From Gilliamella sp. wkB308 (GTDB taxonomy: Bacteria; Pseudomonadota; Gammaproteobacteria; Enterobacterales; Orbaceae): a DNA stretch of 64,000 bases. Both the position numbers and the translations under genes were made by a program. The notes beneath the pieces were generated by a model, which was not told the origin of the DNA, did not search any database, and saw nothing but the letters and a program-made list of their open reading frames with translations. The DNA is taken from positions 1 through 64,000 of the forward strand of contig NZ_LZGN01000007.1 of NCBI RefSeq assembly GCF_001690185.1, in the 5' to 3' direction. This document shows, one piece after another, positions 17,091 to 27,439 of this stretch. How positions within the stretch are numbered: the first letter of the stretch is position 1; the number at the start of each line of letters is the position of its first letter.

Positions 17091-18941
17091 TTAGCCACCT
17101 AGTTTACTTTTATCGCGGACTGCACCTTTATCAGCACTGGTCGCTAAACTTGCGTAAGCTTTTAGGGCAAACGACACATAGCGGTCACGATTATGAGGGG
17201 TAAATGCTTTGTCGCCACGAGTAAGCTCAGCCACCCGACGACGTTCTAGTTCATCTTCAGGCACATCTAAAACTAATTTTCGATTAGGAATGTCAATATC
17301 AATAATATCGCCATCACGTACCAGACCAATTACGCCACCGTTAGCCGCTTCTGGTGAAATATGTCCAATGGATAAGCCTGATGATCCGCCTGAAAATCTA
17401 CCGTCAGTAATGAGTGCACAAGCTTTACCAAGTCCCATTGATTTTAAATAGCTGGTAGGGTAGAGCATTTCTTGCATTCCCGGCCCACCTTTTGGGCCTT
17501 CATAGATGATCACAACGACATCACCTTCAACTATTTTTCCACCTAAAATGGCATCAACTGCATCTTCTTGGCTTTCAAATACTTTTGCAGGCCCTCTAAA
17601 CACAAGGTTTTCAGCGGCAACACTGGCTGTTTTTACAATAGCGCCATCTTGGGCAACATTACCATAAAGTGTGGCAAGTCCGCCGTCTTGGCTATAAGCA
17701 TGTGCTTTGTCACGAATACAACCATTTTCCCGATCGTCATCCAGTGTGTCCCAATAACAATCTTGTGAAAATGCTTTCGTTGTACGAATGCCAGCCGGCC
17801 CACTGCGATACATTTTTTTTACTTCTTCATCTTGGGTTTGCGTAATGTCATATTGTGCAAAGGTTTCTTGTAATGACAGTCCAAGCACATTGTGAACATT
17901 GCGATTTAGTAGTCCTGCTTTGTCAAGTTCTGACATGATGGATACAACACCGCCCGCTCTGTGTACATCTTCCATGTGGTATTTTGCTGTACTTGGTGCA
18001 ACTTTACATAAGTGCGGTACTTTACGAGATAGTCGATCGATATCTGACATCGTAAAATCAATTTCGCCTTCTTGCGCTGTCGCAAGCAAGTGTAAAACGG
18101 TATTGGTCGAGCCTCCCATCGCAATATCGAGTGACATGGCATTTTCATAGGCTGCTTTGGTGGCGATGGCTCTTGGTAGATAAGATTCATCATCATGTTC
18201 GTAATAACGTTTGGTAATTTCAACTATGCGTTTGGCCGCTTTTAAAAATAGTTGTTCACGTTGCTTGTGAGTGGCAATGAGTGATCCATTACCGGGTAAC
18301 GAAAGCCCTAAGGCTTCGGTTAAGCAGTTCATTGAATTCGCTGTAAACATGCCGGAACATGAGCCACAAGTCGGACAGGCTGATTCTTCAATCGCTTTAC
18401 TGTCTGCGTCACTCACATTGGGGTTGGCGCTTTGAATCATGGCATCAACAAGATCAAGTTTGATGATTTGATCTGAAAGTTTGGTTTTCCCGGCTTCCAT
18501 AGGCCCACCTGACACAAAAACCGTTGGGATATTTAAACGGAGAGATGCCATTAACATACCGGGGGTGATTTTGTCACAGTTGGAGATGCAGATCATCGCA
18601 TCAGCACAGTGCGCATTGACCATGTATTCTACAGAATCGGCAATAAGTTCACGTGAAGGTAACGAATAAAGCATACCACCATGTCCCATTGCAATACCAT
18701 CATCTACTGCAATGGTATTAAACTCTTTAGCTATACCACCTGATGCTTCAATCTGTTTAGCCACTAGTTGTCCTATGTCTTTAAGGTGAACGTGTCCCGG
18801 TACAAACTGAGTAAATGAGTTTACGACGGCGATAATAGGTTTTCCAAAATCTTCATTTTTTACGCCAGTAGCACGCCATAACGCACGCGCTCCTGCCATG
18901 TTTCTGCCTTCAACGGAGGTTGCTGATCGATATCTAGGCAT
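17091..18941 (-). CDS. ilvD: Dihydroxy-acid dehydratase
   Basis: Dehydrates dihydroxy-isovalerate and dihydroxy-methylvalerate to the 2-oxoacids used by IlvE. The 616 residues equal the E. coli enzyme length. Iron-sulfur ligands are visible in [10 protein letters not shown] and [19 protein letters not shown], and [16 protein letters not shown] is the family C-terminal signature. It lies between ilvE (137-base gap) and ilvA. Confidence 0.97.
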   Translation of the reverse strand: MPRYRSATSVEGRNMAGARALWRATGVKNEDFGKPIIAVVNSFTQFVPGHVHLKDIGQLVAKQIEASGGIAKEFNTIAVDDGIAMGHGGMLYSLPSRELIADSVEYMVNAHCADAMICISNCDKITPGMLMASLRLNIPTVFVSGGPMEAGKTKLSDQIIKLDLVDAMIQSANPNVSDADSKAIEESACPTCGSCSGMFTANSMNCLTEALGLSLPGNGSLIATHKQREQLFLKAAKRIVEITKRYYEHDDESYLPRAIATKAAYENAMSLDIAMGGSTNTVLHLLATAQEGEIDFTMSDIDRLSRKVPHLCKVAPSTAKYHMEDVHRAGGVVSIMSELDKAGLLNRNVHNVLGLSLQETFAQYDITQTQDEEVKKMYRSGPAGIRTTKAFSQDCYWDTLDDDRENGCIRDKAHAYSQDGGLATLYGNVAQDGAIVKTASVAAENLVFRGPAKVFESQEDAVDAILGGKIVEGDVVVIIYEGPKGGPGMQEMLYPTSYLKSMGLGKACALITDGRFSGGSSGLSIGHISPEAANGGVIGLVRDGDIIDIDIPNRKLVLDVPEDELERRRVAELTRGDKAFTPHNRDRYVSFALKAYASLATSADKGAVRDKSKLGG

Positions 18942-19078
18942 TTGTTGCTCCCAAGTTCTTATTATACTTGCGACCGATTTAATCGGTTTATCATTTTGAT
19001 GAGTCCATCATGTTTTGATGTGCATCGCATTACAAAAAGTATTTATCCGCCGTATTAGTTAGCGGATTTTTTGAGATA

Positions 19079-20008
19079 TTATTTAATAATATCTAACCAA
19101 CCATATTTATCTTCTGTTTTACCGTTAAATAACCCGAAGAATGTTTGTTGGATCTGTTTAGTGATTGGGCCACAACGTCCAATACCGACTTGAATGCGAT
19201 CAACGCTTCGTACAGGTGTAATTTCGGCAGCGGTACCTGTCATAAAGACTTCGTCAGCTAAATAGAGTGATTCGCGTGATAAAATTTGTTCACGGACTTC
19301 GATACCCAAATCACGAGCAAGCGTTAATACAGCATCACGAGTAATACCAGGAAGTGCAGAACAAGATAATACAGGTGTGAATAGTACACCGTCTTTAATG
19401 ATAAATAGATTTTCACCCGCACCTTCTGATAGGTGACCATGTACGTCTAAGGCAATCCCTTCTTGGAAACCATTAGCACGAGCTTCAGATCCAATTAATA
19501 ATGATGATAAGTAGTTGCCCCCAGCTTTTGCCGCTGCTGGAATGGTATTGGATGCGACACGATTCCATGAAGAAACCATAGCATCAATTCCTTGATCTAA
19601 TGCATCTTCACCTAAATAGGCACCCCAAGGAAAAGCGGCAATCATGACATCGGTTTGATAACCAGCAGGGGGATTAACGCCCATACCGACATCGCCAATA
19701 AATACAAGAGGACGAATATAGGCACTTTCTAAGTTATTTTTCTTGATAGTTTGACGCGTGGCTTCCATGATTTCTTCAATCGTGTAAGGAACAGGAAAAC
19801 GGTATATTTTGGCTGAATTTAATAATCGTTGTGCGTGTTCTTTATGACGGAAAATAGCAGGGCCTTGATGAGTTTTATAACAACGAACACCTTCAAAAAC
19901 TGATGTACCATAATGTAAAGCATGAGACATGACATGAATTTTAGCATCTGCCCATGGAATCATTTCACCATTGAACCAAATATAATCCGATTTTGCTGTA
20001 GAACTCAT
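19079..20008 (-). CDS. ilvE: Branched-chain amino acid aminotransferase
   Basis: A class IV PLP aminotransferase that makes Val, Ile and Leu from their 2-oxoacids with glutamate. The 309-residue protein has the N-terminal IWFNGEMIPWADAKIHVMSH, the fold-type IV Lys in AKAGGNYLSSLLIGSEA (about 160), LSEGAGENLFII and VFMTGTAAEITPV. A 167-base gap to ilvM is unusually long inside this operon and could hold an internal promoter. Confidence 0.97.
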   Translation of the reverse strand: MSSTAKSDYIWFNGEMIPWADAKIHVMSHALHYGTSVFEGVRCYKTHQGPAIFRHKEHAQRLLNSAKIYRFPVPYTIEEIMEATRQTIKKNNLESAYIRPLVFIGDVGMGVNPPAGYQTDVMIAAFPWGAYLGEDALDQGIDAMVSSWNRVASNTIPAAAKAGGNYLSSLLIGSEARANGFQEGIALDVHGHLSEGAGENLFIIKDGVLFTPVLSCSALPGITRDAVLTLARDLGIEVREQILSRESLYLADEVFMTGTAAEITPVRSVDRIQVGIGRCGPITKQIQQTFFGLFNGKTEDKYGWLDIIK

Positions 20009-20175
20009 TTTTATTTCCTCTTAAATTTTACTTTTGTTTAGCATAGATATAGCTCCGTGCTTTCAACAATAAACGGTCAAGCATTATACTATACTATCGA
20101 TTTTGTTTAACTGCTAAAGTGTATACTTTTATAAATTTAACTTATTATTTCATCATGATTTATTATTGAAAATAA

Positions 20176-20409
20176 CTATATTTCAATCGATATCACGTCT
20201 ACCAATTTGTCGATCTGATTAAGTAGTGCTGAAATAGGGCGCTTTGTTGTCAATGCTAAAGATAACGATAGAATCTGATCATCTTTAGTCTGCATTTGCA
20301 TCTGTTTAATGTGACCACCACGGTGGCGTATAACCCGTAAGATACGCTCAAGTGTTCCTAATTTATCATAAGCGGTGATAGTAAATTGATGCTGATCGTT
20401 ATTACTCAT
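20176..20409 (-). CDS. ilvM: Acetolactate synthase II small subunit
   Basis: A 77-residue ACT-domain regulatory subunit that pairs with IlvG. HQFTITAYDKLGTLERILR and RHRGGHIKQMQM are the ACT beta-alpha-beta signatures. It starts three bases after the ilvG stop, as expected for subunits of one enzyme. The length is normal for IlvM and much shorter than IlvH or IlvN. Confidence 0.93.
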   Translation of the reverse strand: MSNNDQHQFTITAYDKLGTLERILRVIRHRGGHIKQMQMQTKDDQILSLSLALTTKRPISALLNQIDKLVDVISIEI

Positions 20410-20412
20410 CTT

Positions 20413-22089
20413 TTACTCCTTACTGTTGTTATCTAACATATTTTCATTGGCAGCACCGGGTGGAACAAGAGGCCACACGTTTTCAAGCTCATCAATACAC
20501 ACATGTAATAAATAGGCACCTGTTGAATTTAATAGCGTATCGATGGCGCTTTGAATTTCTGATTTTTGGGTAATTTTTTGTCCGTCGATATCGAAGGCTT
20601 TAGCTAGCATTAAAAAATCAGGATTGTCAGATAAATTGGTTTCGCTGTATCTTTGATTGAAAAAGAGTTCTTGCCATTGTCTAACCATGCCTAAACGTTG
20701 ATTATCAATTAATACAATTTTAATCGGTAATTTTTTGCGTTTAATTGTGGTCAGTTCTTGAACATTCATCATAAAAGAGCCATCACCAGAAATGCAAATC
20801 ACACAATCATTTGGTCTTGCTAATTGTGCTCCAATGGCAGCAGGTAAACCAAACCCCATTGTGCCAAGTCCACTAGAAGTAATAAAGTTTTGTGGGTGGT
20901 TAAATTGCATGTGCTGAGCTGTCCACATTTGATGTTGCCCAACATCGGTAGTGACGATTGTATTAGCTGTTTTTTGTTCTGAAAGACTTTTGAGTAACGC
21001 TGGGGCATAGATAGGTTCGCCCGGATGATCATAACGAGTTGGATACGCTTTTCGTAATTGGTCTATTCTTTTGTGCCAATCTTCTATCGATACGGTTTGG
21101 TGAATTAAAGGTAAGACTTGTTTGATGTCTCCTTGTAAACCTAAATGCGTTTGCTTTAATTTATTGATTTCAGCCTGATCGATATCAATATGAATGACTT
21201 TAGCATGGCGAGCAAATTCATTCAGGTTTCCGGTAACACGGTCATCAAATCGCACCCCTAACGCAATTAATAGATCACACTCTTGCACCGCTAAGTTCGC
21301 TGCTTTAAATCCATGCATGCCAATTAATCCTAAATAATAGGGATTATTGATATCGGCAGCCCCTAATCCTTTTAAGGTTGAAACGCTCGGAATTTGAGTC
21401 ATTTCCATAAATTCTCTTAATTCTGATATTGCGCCAGAAAGCCCAACCCCACCACCGATATAAAGCATGGGTTTTTCGGCGTCTTGAATCATCGTTTTGG
21501 TTAATTTTATATCATCAGAAGAGATAACAAAGGGTTTTGATTTGTTGAGATAACTTTGAGAAGTGTGGTTGGTTAAATATTGTTGGTAATCTAAGTTGGC
21601 AAGCTGGATATCTTTCGGAACGTCAATCAATATTGGTCCCGGTCTGCCTAAGTTGGCTAACGTAAATGCCTCCTCAAATATATTGGGTAAGTCATGCGCA
21701 TCATCAATTAAATAACTGTGTTTAGTACACGCCAATGACAAACCTAATACATCAACTTCTTGGAAGGCATCGGTACCGATTAAGTTATTAGGTACTTGAC
21801 CCGTTATTGCAACGATTGGAACTGAATCAATCAAAGCATCTGCAAGTCCCGTGATAATATTGGTTGCTCCCGGCCCCGATGTGGCAATACATACCCCTGT
21901 TTTGCCTGTCGCCCTTGCGTAACCTATAGCAGCCATTGCTGCACCTTGTTCGTGACGACATAACACATGTTCAATACCGCCGTCATAAAGGGCATCATAC
22001 AGAGGCATAATTTGTCCACCAGGATACCCAAATACGGTGGTAACGCCTTTTTCTTTTAAGGTTTTTACTATCCACTGTGTTCCTAACAT
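20413..22089 (-). CDS. ilvG: Acetolactate synthase II large subunit
   Basis: A thiamine-diphosphate enzyme that condenses pyruvate with pyruvate or 2-oxobutanoate. The 558-residue frame is intact, unlike the frameshifted ilvG of E. coli K-12. The catalytic Glu is in [19 protein letters not shown], and the TPP/Mg motif is [14 protein letters not shown]. The FAD-binding middle domain covers about residues 190-330. It is the first structural gene after the ilvL leader and attenuator, so its expression should respond to charged Ile, Val and Leu tRNA. Confidence 0.97.
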   Translation of the reverse strand: MLGTQWIVKTLKEKGVTTVFGYPGGQIMPLYDALYDGGIEHVLCRHEQGAAMAAIGYARATGKTGVCIATSGPGATNIITGLADALIDSVPIVAITGQVPNNLIGTDAFQEVDVLGLSLACTKHSYLIDDAHDLPNIFEEAFTLANLGRPGPILIDVPKDIQLANLDYQQYLTNHTSQSYLNKSKPFVISSDDIKLTKTMIQDAEKPMLYIGGGVGLSGAISELREFMEMTQIPSVSTLKGLGAADINNPYYLGLIGMHGFKAANLAVQECDLLIALGVRFDDRVTGNLNEFARHAKVIHIDIDQAEINKLKQTHLGLQGDIKQVLPLIHQTVSIEDWHKRIDQLRKAYPTRYDHPGEPIYAPALLKSLSEQKTANTIVTTDVGQHQMWTAQHMQFNHPQNFITSSGLGTMGFGLPAAIGAQLARPNDCVICISGDGSFMMNVQELTTIKRKKLPIKIVLIDNQRLGMVRQWQELFFNQRYSETNLSDNPDFLMLAKAFDIDGQKITQKSEIQSAIDTLLNSTGAYLLHVCIDELENVWPLVPPGAANENMLDNNSKE

Positions 22090-22128
22090 TTATTCCTCGC
22101 TCTTTTTTTCAGGTATTTGCATTGCTCA

Positions 22129-22162
22129 TAAAAAAACCCCCGCTTTTTGGGGCGGGGGTTTT
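22129..22162 (-). terminator. ilv operon attenuator
   Basis: On the minus strand ACCCCCGC pairs with GCGGGGGT around an eight-base loop and is followed by seven T. It lies 20-odd bases after the ilvL stop and about 40 bases before ilvG. This is the classic position of a translation-controlled attenuator. Confidence 0.93.
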
Positions 22163-22182
22163 GGGTTAACTATGAAGCTTTT

Positions 22183-22266
22183 TTAACTCAAAGAACGCCC
22201 CCGCGCTGGAATAATGACCACGCTGACAAGAATATTGATGAGGACGATAATAAGTGAAAAATTCAT
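22183..22266 (-). CDS. ilvL: ilvGMEDA operon leader peptide
   Basis: A 27-codon ORF. After MNFS it reads LIIVLINILVSVVII and ends PARGRSLS. Thirteen of the 15 residues between positions 5 and 19 are Ile, Val or Leu, the three amino acids made by the operon. When their charged tRNAs are scarce, ribosomes stall in this run and the downstream terminator should not form. Too short for routine gene callers. The position just upstream of the attenuator and ilvG leaves little doubt. Confidence 0.92.
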   Translation of the reverse strand: MNFSLIIVLINILVSVVIIPARGRSLS

Positions 22267-22312
22267 ACGTTTTATTTAAATTTTTTTGCTTCTTTGAGTA
22301 AGTATTCTTAAC

Positions 22313-22340
22313 AAAATACTCGTTTTAGAAAAAAATTCAA
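22313..22340 (-). promoter_or_regulatory. Candidate promoter of the ilv operon
   Basis: On the minus strand TTGAAT (22340-22335) and TATTTT (22318-22313) are 16 bases apart, ending 47 bases before the ilvL start. Match to consensus is partial. The divergent lipoprotein gene at 22561 shares this intergenic region of about 290 bases, which is otherwise featureless AT-rich DNA. Confidence 0.3.
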
Positions 22341-22560
22341 CTGTTTTTTTGCGTTTTTTTAAAGTCTTGCTTTCGCGATTGCAAGAAGTTTGAAAATAAT
22401 TGTGATTGATGTCTAAAATGATTTTATCGTTACACGAGTTTTTAATTGGCATTTTTCAAAGATTAGTGTATAAATGTTAATCATTAATCGTTTTTATCTG
22501 CTTATTTACACAGTTTCATATCAAAAAAACACTTTTAAAATAATAAAAGGCGAAATATGT

Positions 22561-23013
22561 ATGAACATATTAAAGATAATTGTTTTAATAAGTATTGGTT
22601 TTGTGCTGCTTAATTGTGATAACTCTAAACCTGCGTCAAATCATTCCACTGCTGACAGTTCAACTAAACCCAATAATGATTTGCTCACTTCGCAAAATTT
22701 AGAAATTAATGCGGTTAAAAACGAGTTACCGATTGAAATTGATGAATTGACAACACTATTTGATGTTTTTGCTGACAATAATATTATCCATTATAAATAT
22801 CGTGTGAAGAATACTCCTAAACAGGCACTATTATTAACGTCTACGCTTGATACTTTACGTAGTAATTTACTTGATGATTATTGCCAAAATGTGCCACAAA
22901 TGAAAGAACTGAAAAATGTGTTCCCAAATGGCGCCCACTATCATTACTTCATCGATAATGAAGAAATAATTATTGTTGAACTTAATCCAGATGACTGTCA
23001 GATAGATAAATGA
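22561..23013 (+). CDS. Small lipoprotein of unknown function, paralogue 1
   Basis: A 150-residue lipoprotein from ATG 22561, preceded by AAAGGCGAAA; the longer frame back to 22474 would bury the signal peptide. The hydrophobic leader ends in the lipobox LLNC, followed by DNSKP. The mature part shares an ordered set of motifs with the products at 24446 and 25350: LPIEID, then a FDV(S/F)xDNxxIxYKYxVKN segment, LLDDYC, FPNGAHYHYFIDN and a final DDC. The two Cys could form a disulfide in the periplasm. I do not recognise the family. It is divergent from the ilv operon. Confidence 0.75.
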   Translation: MNILKIIVLISIGFVLLNCDNSKPASNHSTADSSTKPNNDLLTSQNLEINAVKNELPIEIDELTTLFDVFADNNIIHYKYRVKNTPKQALLLTSTLDTLRSNLLDDYCQNVPQMKELKNVFPNGAHYHYFIDNEEIIIVELNPDDCQIDK

Positions 23014-23418
23014 TCTTTTATTGATTATTTATCTTTTTAATCAAACAATCATAGGTCATTACGTTTTTGCAGTATTGGGAATAAATTGTTGTGTGCTGGC
23101 TTAATAGACGTTTATTTGTTAAACTGAGATCGTTTATCAAATTCTATTAATTTTCGTCTTGTTGATTGATAAATTGTATTCTCGCCCCGTTATTTATGGA
23201 CAGCCACAGTTAAAATTATATTTGATTCAGTTCGTCACAACTTAATGATTTTTAAAAATAATATTTAAATTTTTTATCTCTATTCATCTTATTTATTAAA
23301 ATTGTTAATTGATTCGTTTCAACTTTTGTCTAGTTATACGGTTTTGTCATTATTAATTGATTTTATTTAAGTTATTTATCGTTTATGAACATGTATGTGT
23401 TTAACTTAGGAGAAAATT
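23014..23418. other. Intergenic stretch without recognised gene
   Basis: AT-rich. A GATAAAT / ATTTATC pair spanning the lipoprotein stop codon and followed by TTTTTAA could be a weak terminator. TTAGGAGA at 23407-23414 is the ribosome site of the next gene. Nothing else recognised. Confidence 0.5.
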
Positions 23419-24306
23419 ATGAGTAAACAAACCTGTAATCCAACGACCAAATATTATCATGAAAAATTTCCAAAACAAAAACAGAAAGCACCTGGTTTGC
23501 AATGTGAGATGAATCCGGTTCCTGACTGTGGTGAAAAAAGTTATAAAGGTCATCAACGTTTAGAAGGTCTTAAAATGTTGGTCACAGGTGGAGATTCGGG
23601 TATTGGTCGTGCAGCGGCAATCGCTTATGCCAAAGAAGGGGCGGATGTTGCAATCAATTATCATCCTGATGAGCAAAAAGATGCTGAAGATGTGGCAAAA
23701 GTTATTGAAGCTGCCGGACGTAAAGCGGTATTAATACCCGGCGACTTAAGTGATGAAGCGTTTTGTAAAAAAATGGTGGATGAAGCTCATCATAAACTTG
23801 GTGGGTTAGATAATTTAACGTTGGTTGCAGGTAAACAAACTGCAGTAGCTGATATTATGGATCTGACTACAGAGCAAATTCGCAAAACGTTCGAAATTAA
23901 TGTCTTTTCGCTATTTTGGGTAACTAAAGCAGCATTAGGTTATTTAAAACCTGGCTCAACTATTATTACTACTTCATCTGTTCAAGCCTTCCAACCTGGT
24001 CCAACATTATTAGATTATGCTTCAACTAAATCGGCAATTATCGCTTTTACAAAAGCTTTGGCTAAGCAATTAGCGAGTAAAGGTATTCGTGCTAATAGTG
24101 TTGCACCCGGTCCGGTTTGGACACCATTACAAGTTTGTGGTGGACAACTCAGCGATGCAATTCCTGAATTTGGTAAAGAAACACCACTCAAAAGAGCAGG
24201 GCAACCGGTTGAACTTGCTGGGGTCTATGTACATTTGGCTTCAGAAGAGTCAAGTTATACCACTGCAGAAACTTATGGTGTAACGGGTGGTGAGCATACT
24301 AATTAA
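23419..24306 (+). CDS. yghA: YghA-like short-chain dehydrogenase/reductase
   Basis: A 295-residue NAD(P)-dependent SDR very close in plan to E. coli YghA. It has the long N-terminal extension with [19 protein letters not shown] and [11 protein letters not shown], the cofactor loop [18 protein letters not shown], the catalytic Ser in [11 protein letters not shown] and the Tyr/Lys in DYASTKSAI. The C terminus [13 protein letters not shown] matches the family. YghA-type enzymes are linked to aldehyde handling and stress, but the physiological substrate is not settled. The gene stands alone, with a terminator after it, between two members of the lipoprotein family. Confidence 0.9.
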   Translation: MSKQTCNPTTKYYHEKFPKQKQKAPGLQCEMNPVPDCGEKSYKGHQRLEGLKMLVTGGDSGIGRAAAIAYAKEGADVAINYHPDEQKDAEDVAKVIEAAGRKAVLIPGDLSDEAFCKKMVDEAHHKLGGLDNLTLVAGKQTAVADIMDLTTEQIRKTFEINVFSLFWVTKAALGYLKPGSTIITTSSVQAFQPGPTLLDYASTKSAIIAFTKALAKQLASKGIRANSVAPGPVWTPLQVCGGQLSDAIPEFGKETPLKRAGQPVELAGVYVHLASEESSYTTAETYGVTGGEHTN

Positions 24307-24325
24307 TCTCATGTTTATATCGTGA

Positions 24326-24352
24326 TAAAAGAGCTGTTCAGGCTCTTTTATT
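24326..24352 (+). terminator. Terminator after the SDR gene
   Basis: TAAAAGAGC and GCTCTTTTA pair around a seven-base loop 20 bases past the stop, with T residues in the 3' arm. Confidence 0.8.
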
Positions 24353-24445
24353 ACAAAAAAATTTTAAGCTAGACATCTTAAATCACGTTCTATTATGCAT
24401 TGTTCATAATAGTGTTAAAACTTAACTTAGAATAAAGGCAAAAAA

Positions 24446-24976
24446 ATGAAATTTTTTAAAGTAATCACGCTTGCATTATTAGGTATTTTTTTAGTTAACT
24501 GTGATAATTCTAAATCGACTGTTGATGATATTAAACAGAAAGTACAGCAAACGGGTGCAGATATCAGCGATAAAACACAAGATTATTTTGAACAAGCAAA
24601 AGAAGAAAGTAACGATATATTGAATAAGTTGAAAGAGGGTAACTATAATCTTGCACAAGATGCGGTGATTAAAAATATTAAACAAACATTACCACTGAAT
24701 ATTGATCAGAATACTTCATTGGTGGATGTATCCAAAGAAAACAACACGATTAATTATAAATATGATGTGAAAGGTGTGACGCCAGATGATTTAAAAATTG
24801 AGAATACTCAAAAAACATTATTAAATAATTTACTTACCGATTATTGTAGCTCAGATCTAATGAAGAAAGCATTAAGACTTGCTTTCCCTGAAGGTGCTAC
24901 ACATAATTACTATATCAATAATAGTAACGCATTAACACTTAATCTCAAACCAAGTGATTGTGATGGTAAATTGTAG
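24446..24976 (+). CDS. Small lipoprotein of unknown function, paralogue 2
   Basis: A 176-residue lipoprotein with the lipobox LVNC then DNSKS, almost the same leader as paralogue 1. Between the leader and the shared domain it carries an extra charged helical insert (about residues 28-70, with DIKQKVQQTGADISDKTQDY), likely a coiled coil or linker. The shared domain then follows: LPLNID, VDVSKENNTINYKYDVKG, LLTDYC, FPEGATHNYYINN, and a final SDC. It stands alone with its own terminator. Function unknown. Confidence 0.75.
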   Translation: MKFFKVITLALLGIFLVNCDNSKSTVDDIKQKVQQTGADISDKTQDYFEQAKEESNDILNKLKEGNYNLAQDAVIKNIKQTLPLNIDQNTSLVDVSKENNTINYKYDVKGVTPDDLKIENTQKTLLNNLLTDYCSSDLMKKALRLAFPEGATHNYYINNSNALTLNLKPSDCDGKL

Positions 24977-24992
24977 AGTATCGATTAAGGTG

Positions 24993-25020
24993 AAAAGGGC
25001 TATTAATAGCCCTTTTTTTA
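24993..25020 (+). terminator. Terminator after lipoprotein paralogue 2
   Basis: AAAAGGGCTATT and AATAGCCCTTTT pair closely and run into seven T, 17 bases after the stop. Confidence 0.9.
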
Positions 25021-25349
25021 TTTTGTTTATTGAGAAAGATGTGAATCTAAATATCATTTTAAAAAATGAAGATTATCAACTCAAAATGATGTATTTATGT
25101 TAGTTAATTAAATGATGATTTTCTAATGATAGAAGATAACGATCAGGTTATTACCTAAAGTTTAATTAACACAGTGTATTGTTATTGACGCTTACTATTA
25201 AAATAAAAATATATTTTATGTTGTAAAATTTTAACCATATAAATTAAAATCATCATTCAAATTATATAGGGACTTTTTATTTTTTTATTAATTGTTTTAT
25301 TTAAAATGGAAAAAACAAAATAATATTAATTTTACTTATGGGTAATAGC
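25021..25349. other. Intergenic stretch without recognised gene
   Basis: Very AT-rich, with long A and T runs just before the next gene. No ORF with a ribosome site, no RNA gene and no clear repeat seen. Confidence 0.5.
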
Positions 25350-25748
25350 ATGAAATATAAAAAAATATCTGCATTATTGGTATGGAGTTTGGCGTTGTTT
25401 GGTTGTGATAGTGGGAGCTATAAAGAAAAAAATCAACGTATAGTTATTGATTCAATGAAAAAAAAACTTCCTATTGTTTATGATGAGAATTTTGCGTTAG
25501 TGGATGTTTCAAAGGACAACGATCAGTTTATATATAAATATGAAATAAAAAATATTGAAGAAGTAGAATTAACCTCACCAGAGTTTGAACAGTCATCTCG
25601 CACAGGGATTCTTGAGCTTTATTGTTCGGATAACAAAGATATTGCTCATTTTAAAGAAATATTCATGGATGGTATTCGATATGATTATTATTTAAATAAT
25701 AAAAAAATGTTATCCATTATCGTTAAATCAACAGATTGTACAAGATAA
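25350..25748 (+). CDS. Small lipoprotein of unknown function, paralogue 3
   Basis: A 132-residue lipoprotein. I prefer ATG 25350, which gives a clean signal peptide MKYKKISALLVWSLALFGC with lipobox LFGC; an in-frame ATG at 25338 adds MGNS. The mature part shows the shared pattern: KKKLPIVYDENFALVDVSKD, QFIYKYEIKN, LELYC, FMDGIRYDYYLNN and a final TDC. It lacks the helical insert of paralogue 2. Likely a diverged duplicate. Convergent with the MFS gene. Confidence 0.72.
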   Translation: MKYKKISALLVWSLALFGCDSGSYKEKNQRIVIDSMKKKLPIVYDENFALVDVSKDNDQFIYKYEIKNIEEVELTSPEFEQSSRTGILELYCSDNKDIAHFKEIFMDGIRYDYYLNNKKMLSIIVKSTDCTR

Positions 25749-25812
25749 TTGTCATCGTATTTATCTATTCACTTTTGTGTGCAACATAATATTTTTGCTA
25801 TGTTGAGCAGTT

Positions 25813-25842
25813 TTATTACAGGGCTAATAAGCCCTGTAATAA
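25813..25842. terminator. Bidirectional terminator between convergent genes
   Basis: Perfect 12-base stem TTATTACAGGGC / GCCCTGTAATAA with a six-base loop. A/T runs on both sides suit termination in either direction. Confidence 0.8.
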
Positions 25843-25849
25843 TAAAAAA

Positions 25850-27091
25850 CTATTCTAACGTTTTTCCTTTTGTTTCAGGAATTAAAAACATAAATGCAGC
25901 AGCGGATAATAGATAAGCTGCAGATAATAATGCTAGTGCATAGCTTATTGAATAAACTGTTGCTAAGTAAGCAATTAAGACTTGTGATACTCCAGCAATT
26001 CCTCGTCCAACATTAAAGATAATGTTTTCTGCACTTGAACGAGCATCTGTTGGGTAATGTTCAGCCAATAGTGCACCATATCCCCCCATCATGCCATTGA
26101 CGAAAAAACCAATGACTGAACCAAATAAAATCAAAACGATCATATCGGTTTGTTGAAAGTAGAACCAGATAGATAACGCTGAAACTAATAAAAAGACAAT
26201 ATAAGCAGGACGGCGCCCAAATTTGTCACATAACCAACCAAAAATTAAAATGCCCAATGACATGCCGATGGTGGTTGATATTGTCCAAAACATGGTGTTT
26301 TTGAATGATAGACCTCGTTCGGTTGCGATCATGGTTGGCATCCATGTCATGATGCCATAAAAACCAAAATTTTGTACGGCACAAGCAATGGTTAATCCAA
26401 CAGTTGTTGAGGATGTTTTGACATTTTTAAAAAGTTTTCCTAAGGCAATTTTATTTTTGTTTTGATCTTTTAACGTTTGCCAAATTTCAGGCTCTTTCAA
26501 TCCTTTACGTGTCCAGGCAACAAACAAAGCAGGAAGTACACCGACAGCAAAAGCCCAACGCCAACCATGTGCTTCTCCAACAAAATTAACTGTTAAGGTT
26601 GCCAGTATAATGCCTAGCTGAAATCCTAACGCAACAATCGATGTTGCTCTTGAACGTTTATGCTTTGGCCAAGTTTCTGACACCAACGTCATGCCAATGC
26701 CAAATTCTCCACCTAGTCCAAGACCACTTAAAAAACGGAAAACTAAAAAGCTTTCATAATTTGGTGAAATAGCACACAGCCCGGTAAATACAGAAAATAT
26801 GATAATTGTCCATGAAAAGACTTTAACACGCCCATATTTGTCTGCTAAGGTTCCAAAAAGAATTCCACCCAGTACAGCGCCTAATAATGTTACTGAAGTT
26901 AATGTTCCTAAATCGGTTTTGGTTAGATTAAAAGTTGCTTGAATTAGGGTAAAACAGACCCCTAAAATCATCATATCCAAACCATCTAATGCATAGCCGA
27001 CTGTAGAGGCAAAAAGCGTTCTTTTTTGATAAGCTGTGGTGGAGCCAGTTTCACTTTCAGCTTGTTTAATAGGGTCTATCGCAGTTTTCAT
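25850..27091 (-). CDS. MFS transporter, aromatic-acid/sialate-like branch
   Basis: A 413-residue major facilitator with about 12 membrane helices. The loop 2-3 signature is GTLADKYGRVKVF and its half-repeat is GWLCDKFGRRPAY. The N-terminal YALDGLDMMILG, with an Asp in helix 1, and FRFLSGLGLGGEFGIGMTLVSE place it near the aromatic acid/H+ and YjhB-like sialate symporters. The substrate cannot be read from sequence, and no neighbouring catabolic gene gives a clue. The C terminus ends PETKGKTLE, typical for MFS. Confidence 0.85.
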   Translation of the reverse strand: MKTAIDPIKQAESETGSTTAYQKRTLFASTVGYALDGLDMMILGVCFTLIQATFNLTKTDLGTLTSVTLLGAVLGGILFGTLADKYGRVKVFSWTIIIFSVFTGLCAISPNYESFLVFRFLSGLGLGGEFGIGMTLVSETWPKHKRSRATSIVALGFQLGIILATLTVNFVGEAHGWRWAFAVGVLPALFVAWTRKGLKEPEIWQTLKDQNKNKIALGKLFKNVKTSSTTVGLTIACAVQNFGFYGIMTWMPTMIATERGLSFKNTMFWTISTTIGMSLGILIFGWLCDKFGRRPAYIVFLLVSALSIWFYFQQTDMIVLILFGSVIGFFVNGMMGGYGALLAEHYPTDARSSAENIIFNVGRGIAGVSQVLIAYLATVYSISYALALLSAAYLLSAAAFMFLIPETKGKTLE

Positions 27092-27439
27092 ATTTACCTC
27101 TAATGATTGTGAATAGTGAGTTACTTATTTAAACTTTACCTTTTAAAATAGGTTGTAGGCTAATTCAATAAGGTCGTTTAAAAGCGGTGCAAAGTATATA
27201 CTTAAAAACTTTAAAAATCCAAGCTAAAAGCCTTTACAATTGGTTATTTGCTAGAAAATAATCATTTCTTGTAAGTAACTTTATATATAAATATTAAAGG
27301 ATGCATCAAATAGTGATAATTTTATTTTGTGTAAAGAATCGTGATAGGGTATAGATGATTTATTAAGTGAATCTTAGTTTCTAAATTTATATGATTGATA
27401 GCTAATTTCCGCTGAGTGTTTCCCAGCGGATAATCTTGA
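27092..27439. other. Intergenic stretch without recognised gene
   Basis: Contains the upstream region of the MFS gene and a short CCGCTG / CAGCGG hairpin (27409-27429) just past the roxA stop. The hairpin lacks a T run on the minus strand. Nothing else recognised. Confidence 0.5.

Noticed and set aside
17209-17451. Several open frames on the plus strand inside ilvA and ilvD
   Set aside because: They are antisense shadows of strongly conserved coding sequence and have Ser/Pro-rich composition typical of wrong-frame translation.
19045-19065. ATCCGC / GCGGAT hairpin between ilvE and ilvD
   Set aside because: Short stem, long loop, no T run; not enough for a terminator inside an operon.
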